Source: Tritrichomonas musculus
Taxonomy: Eukaryota > Parabasalia > Tritrichomonadida > Tritrichomonadidae
NCBI GenBank assembly: GCA_039105265.1
Contig: JAPFFF010000042.1
Span: 806,001 to 870,000, forward strand
Length of the DNA stretch: 64,000 nucleotides
Direction: 5' to 3'
Each line of letters opens with the position of its first letter. The stretch's first letter is position 1. This document shows positions 30,284 to 40,300 of the stretch, piece by piece. The position numbers and the translations under genes are program-made. A model generated the notes under the pieces. It did not search any database. It was not told where the DNA came from and worked only from the letters and a program-made list of their open reading frames with translations.

Positions 30284-31660
30284 ATGATCTTCTTTGATTG
30301 CCGAATTTATCTCTACTTGAAGAAATGTGGAATGCAATGCAAGAAATTGAGTGCGGACGTTTATCATACGCTTAAAAATTCTTTTTTAATAAAAGCAGAT
30401 TTTCAGCACATAGGAAATCGAGCTCCCAAAATTGACGTTGAAAAGTTAGCAGCAAGAATGAAAGAACTTGGAATACCTGATTGAGCTTGCAGAAGATTTC
30501 GTAGAGATCGTGAATTTCAGATATTAAAATGCCGCAAACACCAAATTTCATTCCTCTATGACTCCATACCAAAGAGACTTCAAATAATCTGGTCTATTGA
30601 AAAATTTGAAAAGCTATTCGAAGTATCTGAAACTGTTATCAGAAGAGCTTTTGCTGCAGACTTTGATGATACTTTAGAGCCTGGAAGAAACAGTAAATTT
30701 GATGATAACCAAGAAAACTCAAAAATTTTGACTGAAGAAGATGATGAGAACTCAATGAGACCTAAAGAAGTTGTTTCATATGCCAATGAGACATACGATT
30801 TAAAGTTAACAAAAGGCTGGCTAAAGTCATTTTTACTCAGAAAAAGTGAAAATATTCAAAGAAGTTATTCTTATCCGCAAGACTTGAAAAGATTGAATAT
30901 TCCGAGAATATTTTTTACAAGGCACTTTGATATAGTGAAAGCATACATAACAGGAAAAGTGTCTGAGCTTGTCTTTAACCTTGATGAGGTTGGAATTTCG
31001 CCTTTGGAGGACAAAAACCAAAAAGAGTAATTGTTAGTAAAAAGAATAAAAATGAATTAACTATTCATAAAGTTAATCGAAATATCAAACACATAACCAT
31101 GGTTAACTGTATTACAGCATCTGGCGATACATTAACTCCTATGATTATATCAAGAATTGAAAATTTTGACAAAATTTGGGAAAAAGGTTATAGACCAGAT
31201 GAAAATGATATGCTTAGGACAAGTCAGCCTGCATACTTTGATACAAACCTTTTTATCGAGTATGTAAATGTTGCTTTGATTCCATTTATGGATAGTATTA
31301 GGGAAAATCCTCTTTATTCTGATGAACTAGCTGTCTTGCTTATCGATAATTGTTCATCTCACTACTCAGACGAAATTTTACAAAAAATTGCAAAGAAATT
31401 AATATATGTCATGAATTTTCCAAAACACACTACAAATATATTACAAATGCTGGATTTAGTTAATTAGGGCATCTTTAAAAGAAAAAATATAGAATCATTT
31501 GCAATAATAAACAATGCTTATAGTTTAATTTGCTCATGAAAATGCGCATATATGTGGCATTTGTTACGTATAGTTGGTTGAAAAGGTTTATTTGAATAAG
31601 ATATTAATATTTATCAGAGAAATATAATACATTCGAGCTCCCCTGCAGAAGGAGCTCGAT
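30284..31660 (+). pseudogene. Broken pogo/Tigger-type (DDE_1) transposase
   Basis: A plain DNA transposon of the Tc1/mariner superfamily, pogo/CENP-B branch. The order is a helix-turn-helix region (EKLFEVSETVIRRAF about 30602-30658; KEVVSYANETYDLKLTKGWLKSFLLR about 30765-30842), the first catalytic Asp in FNLDEVGISP (about 30976-31005), PKRVIV, MVNCITASGDTLTPM, the second Asp in LLIDNCSSHYSDEI (about 31338-31375), and NFPKHTTNILQMLDLVNxGIFKRKN near the third. It is interrupted by a TGA at 30482-30484, a frame change near 31020 and a TAG at 31465-31467, and decays further after that. It is therefore inactive. Terminal repeats were not found. Confidence 0.85.
31634..31658. other. GC-rich hairpin after the transposase remnant
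   Basis: Arms CGAGCTCC and GGAGCTCG pair perfectly around a nine-base loop containing CTGCAG. It stands out in very AT-rich DNA and may mark the end of the pogo-type element or a terminator. Confidence 0.45.
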
Positions 31661-32570
31661 GTTAATTTCATAGATAAATTACAAAGTCAATAAGATAAAT
31701 TTTTATTTCAAAAAGTATTTTTTGAATCAATTCTCAATTTTAATTAAAGAACAAACTTTTTAAATACTTTATTTCAATTATACAATTATTTTTAATTCTA
31801 TTTAGTTTCTGAATATATTTGAACAATCCTTTTCAAAAAGTGGATGTGATTTCCACTAGAAATAAATTCAGCCATTGAAGATCTTTTGCAAAAATAGTTC
31901 AGTTGCCTTTACTATTATTATTATTTCTCAAAACGGCTGATTAGTAATATATTATGCTTTTGGCAGAAATAAAACTTATTAAACTAACCTAAGCTTATAC
32001 ATAGGAGAATTCATAAACCAATTTCAAAGTTGTACCATCCATAAACGATTTGAATATTGTTTCTTTCGTAAATGATTTTATTTCTGAATTATACATAAAC
32101 AATAACTTTGCGCTTGATCTTGAAATTGTCTAGTGTTTGAATAATCTTCACACTAGTGTAAATGTTAGATTTATATACCCGGATTCATTTCTGAAACACT
32201 TTTGAAGTGATTTATGAGACAATATAAGAGATCAGTTGTTCCGGTCTTTATATCTCTAATTCTTTTTGGTATATCTTCATTTAAAGATCTAGTATTTCCA
32301 TATAATTTAAAATAAACATATATATATAATTTATATTAAAAATATTATTTATTTTTTTTTCGTCCCATTTAATTTTAAGATAAATGAATTTTATTTAATT
32401 TATTAATTTGAATACAAATCAATCTTTCAAAAAATCAATTGAATAAAATGATTTGTTCAATTGATAATATTTTTCAATTGATTATTTATTTTGCAAAATC
32501 TCATCTCTCTCAAATACTACAGATAAATAAATTTTTCAATGATCATATAAAATATTTATTTTTTTTCAAG
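31660..32570. other. Gene-free region with a weak coding relic
   Basis: Around 32020-32290 a plus-strand stretch reads INDLNIVSFVNDFISELY and onward, with stops. It vaguely recalls the start of the trichomonad BTB/ankyrin family, but too little is left to be sure. The frame from 32439 to 32570 is A/T-driven and I treat it as leader of the next gene. Confidence 0.35.
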
Positions 32571-33866
32571 ATGAGTGAAATCGCCAAAGATGAATACCAA
32601 AAACTCCAGATCAAAATACTTTCAAATCCAAATAGTTCTGAAGAATTAGAAAATGAAATATTTCAACTTATTGAACAAGCAACATTAAAATCAACTTCTG
32701 AAGCATCACTTGCAATCTGTCTTTTATTGACATATATAAATTATTCCAAACTTAGTGATAAATTTCCAAAAGAATTTACCAAATTTTTAGTCAGATTGCT
32801 CGAATCTGATCAAATTGCAATTCAAGAAATGTCTTTTATTTTAATTTCATCTCTTATCAAAAGGGAAGAATTGAAAACAGTATTTGATTTAATTGCAGCC
32901 CAATTCCAGTCAATTAATAATGGCGGATTTATTCTATTCTTATCTTTTGCTTTTGATTATGAACCTCCATTAAATGATCTATGGGAATCTTTAATTGAAC
33001 CAGCTAAGAAACTTTTTGATACTCCAGGATATGAAAAAAAGGCTCATAAATTTGTTGATTATATGCAAAGGATTAAAGATCGTAAACAGGAAATTAAAAA
33101 GATTCATGCACATCATAAAGTTCCAGCAAGTAAGTTTACACCAGATTTTGTTGATCAAGATAGTGATACTGTTCGCCAATATATTAATATGCTTCCAGAT
33201 GAAGATTGGCAAATTCAATTAAAAGCAGTTGATGGCATCAATAATACAATTGATTTACATCCCGATTTATTACAAAATAATGCGAAAACAGTACTTCTTA
33301 ATTTAATGGATGCAATTAATTCGCCAAGAACTAAGGTAAAAAGTTCAAGCTTGAAATTAGCTTTGAAAATAATTGATAAATTCCCAGAAAAAATAGCAGC
33401 ACATTCAGGAAAATATGCAGAAATTGCGTTTGATTTATGCGGATATGAAATTGATTTCATTGCTAAAGATGCAAATGAATTTCTAACTTTATTGGCTACA
33501 AAAGTTCCACGTGTATTCGTTTTGCATGATTTTGCAACAAGGAGTCACGATGAAGAACCAATAATTCGTGCAAATGCAGCTCGTTGCTTTGCTTTGATGA
33601 TTGATATGATCGATAAGGATCCAGTTCCAGTTACAATTGGCGAAAAAGAACATTTTATTGGAGGACCATTAAATGATCATGAATTCAGAGTTTTTATAAA
33701 AAGTAATTATCAATTGATAAGAGATAAAGAAGAATTGGCAAGAACAGAATCAAGAAAAGTTATGAAAAAGTTGATTGAAGATCCAAGATTTCCAGAAGTT
33801 TCTCACCAAATTATCTTGGATAATGATGATTATGATATGATCATGAGCGATTTAGCTAAATATTAA
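32571..33866 (+). CDS. TOG/HEAT-repeat protein, CLASP/TOGARAM-like (431 aa)
   Basis: I choose ATG 32571 (MSEIAKDEYQ); the 44 codons before it are Phe/Ile/Asn-rich and not protein-like. The N-terminal half is helical-repeat sequence. A HHKVPASKFTPDFV linker follows at about 185-200. The second half resembles a TOG domain: EDWQIQLKAVDGINNTIDLHPDLLQ, then ...NSPRTKVKSSSLKLALKIIDKFPEKI and EEPIIRANAARCFALMID. The trailing-Trp first helix and the SPRTKVKSSSL loop match the tubulin-contact loops of CLASP/TOGARAM-type TOGs. Binding to microtubules is thus likely but inferred. The gene converges with the next one (172 bp between stops). Confidence 0.6.
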   Translation: MSEIAKDEYQKLQIKILSNPNSSEELENEIFQLIEQATLKSTSEASLAICLLLTYINYSKLSDKFPKEFTKFLVRLLESDQIAIQEMSFILISSLIKREELKTVFDLIAAQFQSINNGGFILFLSFAFDYEPPLNDLWESLIEPAKKLFDTPGYEKKAHKFVDYMQRIKDRKQEIKKIHAHHKVPASKFTPDFVDQDSDTVRQYINMLPDEDWQIQLKAVDGINNTIDLHPDLLQNNAKTVLLNLMDAINSPRTKVKSSSLKLALKIIDKFPEKIAAHSGKYAEIAFDLCGYEIDFIAKDANEFLTLLATKVPRVFVLHDFATRSHDEEPIIRANAARCFALMIDMIDKDPVPVTIGEKEHFIGGPLNDHEFRVFIKSNYQLIRDKEELARTESRKVMKKLIEDPRFPEVSHQIILDNDDYDMIMSDLAKY

Positions 33867-34038
33867 AAATTATTATTATTTTATCATAATTATTAATATG
33901 AATTACAACTTTTTTATTTTTAATCAAATAAAATATTTAACTAGATTAATTATAGTTAATTAAAGACAATGAATTTTGTAACAATTATCTAAAATTTTAA
34001 AAATTCATTATATTTATTAATCAGTTACAAGTCTTTAA

Positions 34039-36654
34039 TTAAAGAAAAAATGTTCTTAGTTTTTGCAGCTCTGGATAATTTTGACAAGCTTTTTGATTTG
34101 CTAAAAACTTGTAAAAGGTCATTGATTTGGCTTTAAAAATTGAAAGTAATTCAGAATCAAATTCCGAATCTTCTACCCTTCTTCCATTTACGATATATCC
34201 AATCACACTTCTAACAGCATAAGCTGCAAAAATTTGTTTATTACCTTCAAGTATGCAAATTTGGGCAAGTAATTGATTGATTAAATAAGCTGCATTTTCA
34301 AAAGAAGCTAGACATATTGCAATTTTCCTTTCCTTTTCTTCGATATCAAACACCATTGGTTTTAATAAATGGGAAAGATAAGGCAAAGTTTTTTGCAAAA
34401 TTATATCAGATTCATTTTTATGATAAACTGATCTTTTCTCATCATAAAACAAATTCTTAACATTACCTTGATAATCATCCATAAAATCTTTATCTTTCAT
34501 TAAACGAATTACATTGTAGTTTTTATTTGACAATAAAAGCCCTCTTTTAACATAATCAATATAAAGTTTATAAAGGAACTTAATTGATCGTTTAAGTTGA
34601 TCATTATCATCATCAATGTTTATTTCTTCATTATAATCTTTTCCTTTATGAATAACAAAAGAAAAAAAATTACCGCCAGATTCTATTGTACTACTAAATT
34701 GATCATATTGAAGTTGTAGAAGATCTTCTTCTTCTTTTTTACTATCATTCGCATTTTTTTTGTTGTCAACTTCTTCATATTTCCCATTAATTAGTAATTT
34801 AAGGAAATTAAATTCCGAATCGTTAGTTAACTCAACACAAAATTCTTCATTGTTGTTCTCGTTATTCTCTTCTTCTTCTTCATTATCATCTAAAACGACC
34901 TTCTTTTTACTATTTAAATATTTTTTGTAGAAATCTTTTAATGTAGATACAAATGAGCTTGTTATCGCTTCTTCATTAATTTTTAATTTGCGAATTAATG
35001 AGGATATTGTCATAATGAGAATATTATTTGTTATTCTTAATTTTGAATAAATTGTCTTATCAAAATTTTGTAAATTATCTAAAATGAAATCTCTCATTTT
35101 GATATCTTGATCTACTTCAATTTTTCCCATTTGTATAAACTTTCCAAATAAATCATTAAATCTCTGTATTTCATCGTCTAATGTACGAGGTGTATCAAAT
35201 TTAACATTCTTTGAATCCAATTTGCTACTGATAATATCAGCATAATCACTTCCATATTTAAGCTGTTCTTTCATTTGAAGCCATTGTGCAATAAGATTTT
35301 CATCACTTTTTTCAGATATAAAAATATCATTAGTTTCAACCATAAAAACTGATGTTGCTAACTTACTCGCTGTTACTGAATTTGGGCTACATTCAATTAC
35401 TTGATAAAAAAACATTAAATCTCCTCTTTCTTGCGTTATTTGTTGAAAATCATTGCTCTGATTAATATCATCATAGTTTGGGTTTGTTCTTTTGTCAATT
35501 TCACTGAGAATAAATATGTCAAGGTTTGTTAAGACTTTGGAAATATTATTAGAAAAAAGTAAATTTGAAAAATTAACAAGATCATCAACTATATCTGTAT
35601 CATGAACACCATTATTATTAGTACTGACAAATTTATGGTAATTATCATAACATTCGTTTACAACATCAACAAATGGTTGAATAATTTTAAGAATTTCATC
35701 TGAATTATTTGATGCATATGTTTGCAATATTTGATGTAATTCACCTTGAACTGTGCCTTTTCCCTCTTCTTTTTTAGATAATATTTTGCTCCCTTGGAAA
35801 TATGGTGAAAATTCCCATTTTTTAATTACAGGAATAATTAACTTATTGATAATCTCTTTGTATTGGAATGGTATTTTACTTTTTAGAATATCGGAAGAAG
35901 TGGCGAAATAACGACGCAAAATATGAATTTGACATTGATTTAATGTTAACGCTGCTGATTTTAGAGCATTTTTTAATGCTAAAAGTTGATTCTCGAGAGT
36001 ATATATCTTTTCAAACGATTCTTTTTGATTATCAGGAAAATCTTGATTTTCATATAATCCAAAAGTAAGTTCTTGGAAAAAAGAATTTTCAAGTGCTTGT
36101 AAAAAAAGAAAATTATGAGAAATGAAGGAAATAACAGCTAATGAAGTGCTCATAAAAAAGAGCGTTTGACCTTTACATGATTTATCGTTAAAAGTAGTAA
36201 AAAAAAGATTTTCTATAAAATATTGGGCATCAAGATTTGATTCCAAAGACAAAAAAGAGCCAAATAAATTAGGGAATGTTACAAACCAAAAATATTCTCT
36301 CAAGTTTGTAATGCATTGTGATGACTGATCTAAGAAATATGCCTCTAATTGAATTATTATACTTTCATTATTAATAAAATTTTGATATAATTTATCTAAA
36401 TCAATTTCTTTTTGATAAAAAATATTTTCGACTGGAACTTGAAAAAAAGCTTTATTTTCATTGCGCATCCAATAATCGAGAATTCCAAAAAATAAGCTTT
36501 TGATGTTGATTTCTAAGTTGATTGATTTTAAATAATTGACGCATGAGCTTTTGAGCTGATGACGAGTGAGCACTTTCTTTTTTTTAACCATATCATTGAA
36601 TTCATTAAAAGCGTCAATATTAATATTTCGAATATCATTATTCTCTTTAGACAT
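34039..36654 (-). CDS. Unknown 871-aa helical protein
   Basis: Not recognised. The protein is predominantly alpha-helical with Asp/Glu/Asn-rich inserts (for example DDNEEEEENNENNNEE about residue 590, and DIDDDNDQ near 680). Cys is scarce and there is no membrane segment. A dense helical core spans roughly 60-330 and another occupies 735-871, where LPYLSHLLKPMVFDIEEKERKIAICLASFENAAYLINQLLAQICILEG is the most conserved-looking block. The length and texture would fit a solenoid regulator. The ATG is preceded by the shared GAAAAAGTTTAT element. Confidence 0.7.
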   Translation of the reverse strand: MSKENNDIRNINIDAFNEFNDMVKKKKVLTRHQLKSSCVNYLKSINLEINIKSLFFGILDYWMRNENKAFFQVPVENIFYQKEIDLDKLYQNFINNESIIIQLEAYFLDQSSQCITNLREYFWFVTFPNLFGSFLSLESNLDAQYFIENLFFTTFNDKSCKGQTLFFMSTSLAVISFISHNFLFLQALENSFFQELTFGLYENQDFPDNQKESFEKIYTLENQLLALKNALKSAALTLNQCQIHILRRYFATSSDILKSKIPFQYKEIINKLIIPVIKKWEFSPYFQGSKILSKKEEGKGTVQGELHQILQTYASNNSDEILKIIQPFVDVVNECYDNYHKFVSTNNNGVHDTDIVDDLVNFSNLLFSNNISKVLTNLDIFILSEIDKRTNPNYDDINQSNDFQQITQERGDLMFFYQVIECSPNSVTASKLATSVFMVETNDIFISEKSDENLIAQWLQMKEQLKYGSDYADIISSKLDSKNVKFDTPRTLDDEIQRFNDLFGKFIQMGKIEVDQDIKMRDFILDNLQNFDKTIYSKLRITNNILIMTISSLIRKLKINEEAITSSFVSTLKDFYKKYLNSKKKVVLDDNEEEEENNENNNEEFCVELTNDSEFNFLKLLINGKYEEVDNKKNANDSKKEEEDLLQLQYDQFSSTIESGGNFFSFVIHKGKDYNEEINIDDDNDQLKRSIKFLYKLYIDYVKRGLLLSNKNYNVIRLMKDKDFMDDYQGNVKNLFYDEKRSVYHKNESDIILQKTLPYLSHLLKPMVFDIEEKERKIAICLASFENAAYLINQLLAQICILEGNKQIFAAYAVRSVIGYIVNGRRVEDSEFDSELLSIFKAKSMTFYKFLANQKACQNYPELQKLRTFFL

Positions 36655-36667
36655 TTTGAAAATTTTA

Positions 36668-36679
36668 ATAAACTTTTTC
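36668..36679 (-). promoter_or_regulatory. Shared upstream 12-mer GAAAAAGTTTAT
   Basis: On the minus strand, 13 nt before the ATG of the 871-aa gene; identical to the plus-strand copies at 4750 and 8583. Confidence 0.45.
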
Positions 36680-37382
36680 TATGTTATTTCTCAAATAGAT
36701 ATAAGACATTTTTCTACTGAAGAACAAAGATTTGGAAATTCATTGCCAAAAAAAGATACATGAAGAGAATAAATAGATACCACAAAAAATAATGAAATTA
36801 TTGAAAATGGTTTGAAATTTCTTGAAAATAAAAATATTTGAATCTAGGATATGAAATAAATTTTGCTTATTCTTTGTTTTTTGGGTTATATCACCACAAT
36901 AATATTAATGAAACACTTTAATCATATATTATCAAAGAAAAAAGTCATTTTTTTATTTTTATTTTATTAAACCTGCGTATATCTACATATTAAAGATATT
37001 TTTAATATTAATATCAATTTATAAAAATTTTAATATATATAAGAAAATATTTTATCCTTTTTAAATGAAGATAAATATATTTTAAATTTGATAACTTTAT
37101 TTTTTTTTTTTTTTGTATATTAAAAAAGTCATAATCATACAAAAAGTTTTTAATAATGATGCGTAATTTCAAATAATGCAAAAAATTTTAATCAATTTAT
37201 ATATTAATCATTAAAAAAAAAAAAAAAATTTACCGATAAAGTTGAATACTTCTAATTCAATGCAATTGAAAATTTTCAATGTTTGCAATTTATTTTTATA
37301 AACGACATTAATTTAAATTGTCAATTTTTCGTTAAAAATTTGCCTTACAGAGGTCAAATTTGGAAAATTTTTATTCAAATAG
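36680..37382. other. Divergent intergenic region
   Basis: Very AT-rich, with T-tracts near 37100 and an A-tract near 37215. No ORF or repeat. It carries promoters for the 871-aa gene and the giant deubiquitinase; the latter lacks the shared 12-mer. Confidence 0.45.
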
Positions 37383-40300
37383 ATGCTCAGACCTGAAGAA
37401 GATTTTGAGACCTGGGTTCTGTATCTGACCGAATTTCTTGTCGAAAATGATTTATACATTCAAATGTTTAATGATTTCGAAAGGATATTACAATATTACG
37501 ATGAAAATGAAAAATTACCAGATCCGATCGAAGGTTATTCGTTTTTATTTGTTAATGTATCCGGAAATCTTATCGTTCAAAATATCACAGAACTTGAGAT
37601 CCCAGATAATCAACAATTTAAAGAAATATTGCAAATATTATCAAATGTTGGCGTATATATGATTTCTCTATTTGCGAAAGGTTATGAAAAGTTTGAAGAA
37701 TCTATTAGATATATTTTTAGTCGCAAAACGCCTATTTACAACAGTACCAGAAAAAATCCAAATACTAATCAAATTCTATTTTGCAATGTTATCAAAAATT
37801 TTTTACAGAATGACGGATTAACTCCACTTTTTCAGGTAGTTGAGTCATATGCGAAATCAGATAATTATGATCCATCCAATCAAGTTGACAATCCACTCAA
37901 AAACGTATCAGATTTAACCCCTACATCATCAAATCCAGCCAATTCTTCAAATTCAATTATCAACAAAGTCTGTCTTTTAAGTCAACTCGTACAAACCTTT
38001 CAATTTTACAAAACACTTAATAACATGACCACGATAAAAATGATTAATCGAATTCTTCCCACATTTTCATCCATATTACGACGTTTTGACAAAGCCAAAC
38101 TACGAAATACCGATTCAAACGGAATAAATTCACTAGTAAAAGAACTTATTCGATTTTCAAATGAAATAAACGTACAAATAAACGATAGAAACGATGAAGA
38201 AGAAACGTTAGAAGTCGACATTACAGATTTATTTCCGATAGATGATGTAAATGTCATAATTCCCATAGTTTCGCATAATTTTAAAGTAGTTATTAATGAT
38301 GTTTTAAACTTTTCCATTTTTAGTCTCAAATCTGACATTTTAGAGAAACAGATGCTAGCAGCGAACATTCTAAAGATGCTTCGTAGTTATCCCGCCTTAT
38401 CACATTATCTTCAAGAGTGGTCCATTAAGAATCAGACTGTTTATTTTTCAGTTATTTTAGAACAAAAATTCAATGAAAACGTTTTGGCGGTTTTAAAGAG
38501 TCCATACAAAATGTTCATTGAATTTGCACCACCGACCATTGAACAATTGAATACTTTATGGAACATGACAATTAAATTGAATCCATCTTCATCGTCCTAC
38601 TTTAATAGTCAAAACAACAACAACAACAGTAACAGTTTTAGTTACAGCAACTTTCAAAACAGTAGTGGTGGCGGTTTAAATAGTCCAAATAACAGTGGAA
38701 GTGGCACTTTTTCCAACCCGCAACAAATTGAAAGAGAAACTTTCATATCGTTCATTTTAAATGCTTTCAAATCTATTGGTGATGAACGTACTAATAAATT
38801 TTTAGATGATATTTTAATTGTGAATAATTTAATCACACGAAATGTCATTGATGTTCTTCAAATCATTGCTTCTAAATCTGACACTTTGATATCAGAACGA
38901 ATTGCTCATTTTATTATCGATTTACTCAAGGATAGCAGTTATCAAGACCTTGCTTTTTCATCTATTAAAGAGATGACAAAAGATAAAGGACAATCATCAA
39001 TGAGCATCAAGCAACTTCTTATGAATTATTGCAGAAGTCAATTAATTGACAACAACAATGATGTAGCTATTACTAGATCACTTCTTGAAATAATGCAGTG
39101 TTTAATACATAATTCTTACCAGAAATCTAAAGATGTTGATGAAGATTTGATTAATTTAGTTCTTTCTTTTCTTGATGATTCAAAAATTGATTCATATTTG
39201 ATTTTCGACTTTGTTAGAACTTGTTGTGTTCGTGCTTTTTATAATTTAACACACGAACAATTTGATAAATTATGGAAACATGCGAATTCGTCTAATTTCG
39301 CCTATTTAAGTAACATTGTTATGAAACAAGGAATCAACTTTTTGAGCGATGAAAAAGTTGAAGAATCAATTAAAGAAAAATTGAATAATTACGACTATTC
39401 AAAAAGTGAACTTAACTTTGTTGATTTTGTTTCATACTTCATCTTTAATTTAAATAAATCAAAAGGAATCATTTATGAACAGCCATCCAATGAAAGGAAC
39501 AAATTTCCAACCAATTTTTACATTAAATTATTGACAAATGAAACAACACTTGATGGCTTTGAATATTTAATAAGAATTCTCACTGAATGTCGAGATAAAA
39601 TGACAGCAACAGTAACAACAACAAGGATCATTACATTTGTTGCAAAGATGCCAAATCAATCACAAGCAGCTTGTTTTCTATTAAAGAACTTTCTTAGTAT
39701 TTTAAAGAAAGATGGAAATCAACTTTTATTAGAAGTATCAAAGACTAGAATTTGTAATCTTCTTTATGAATACATTGCAATTGAAGAAGAGAATTTATTA
39801 TGTCTTGAAGACTTTAATTTAAGAGGACATAAATTACCTTCAATTAAAAATAAAATAAGAATTACAATTCAATCACAACAACTTAATATTTATGTGAAGC
39901 CTTCAATTAAAGTTGAACATTTATGTATGAAAGTTGCTTTAAGAATGGGCTGTAAAAATAATAACGTTTGCCTCATTTATAATGGAAGAGAATTAAAAAG
40001 GTTTTGGGCATTAAGAGATTATGGAATTAGATCTAATTGCATCATGGAAGTTTATTTGAAAAGTCCACAACAACTTCAGCAACAATTTGAATACAACAGT
40101 TACTTCCAGAATCAAGCAGCAGGCATCTATGGAAACTACAGCTATCAGAATGAGTTACAACAACAATTGAAGTCATTCCAACAGCCTGTTCCAACTGTTG
40201 ACATATTAGCTTCACACACTCTTTATAATTGCGGCTTAACGAACCTTCTTCTCGACATTCTTCGTGAACACAACACTGACATAATTAACAATGACATTCA

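Noticed and set aside
32439-32570. N-terminal extension of the TOG/HEAT-like gene
   Set aside because: Phe/Ile/Asn-rich with no protein-like pattern; the ATG at 32571 gives a normal N-terminus.
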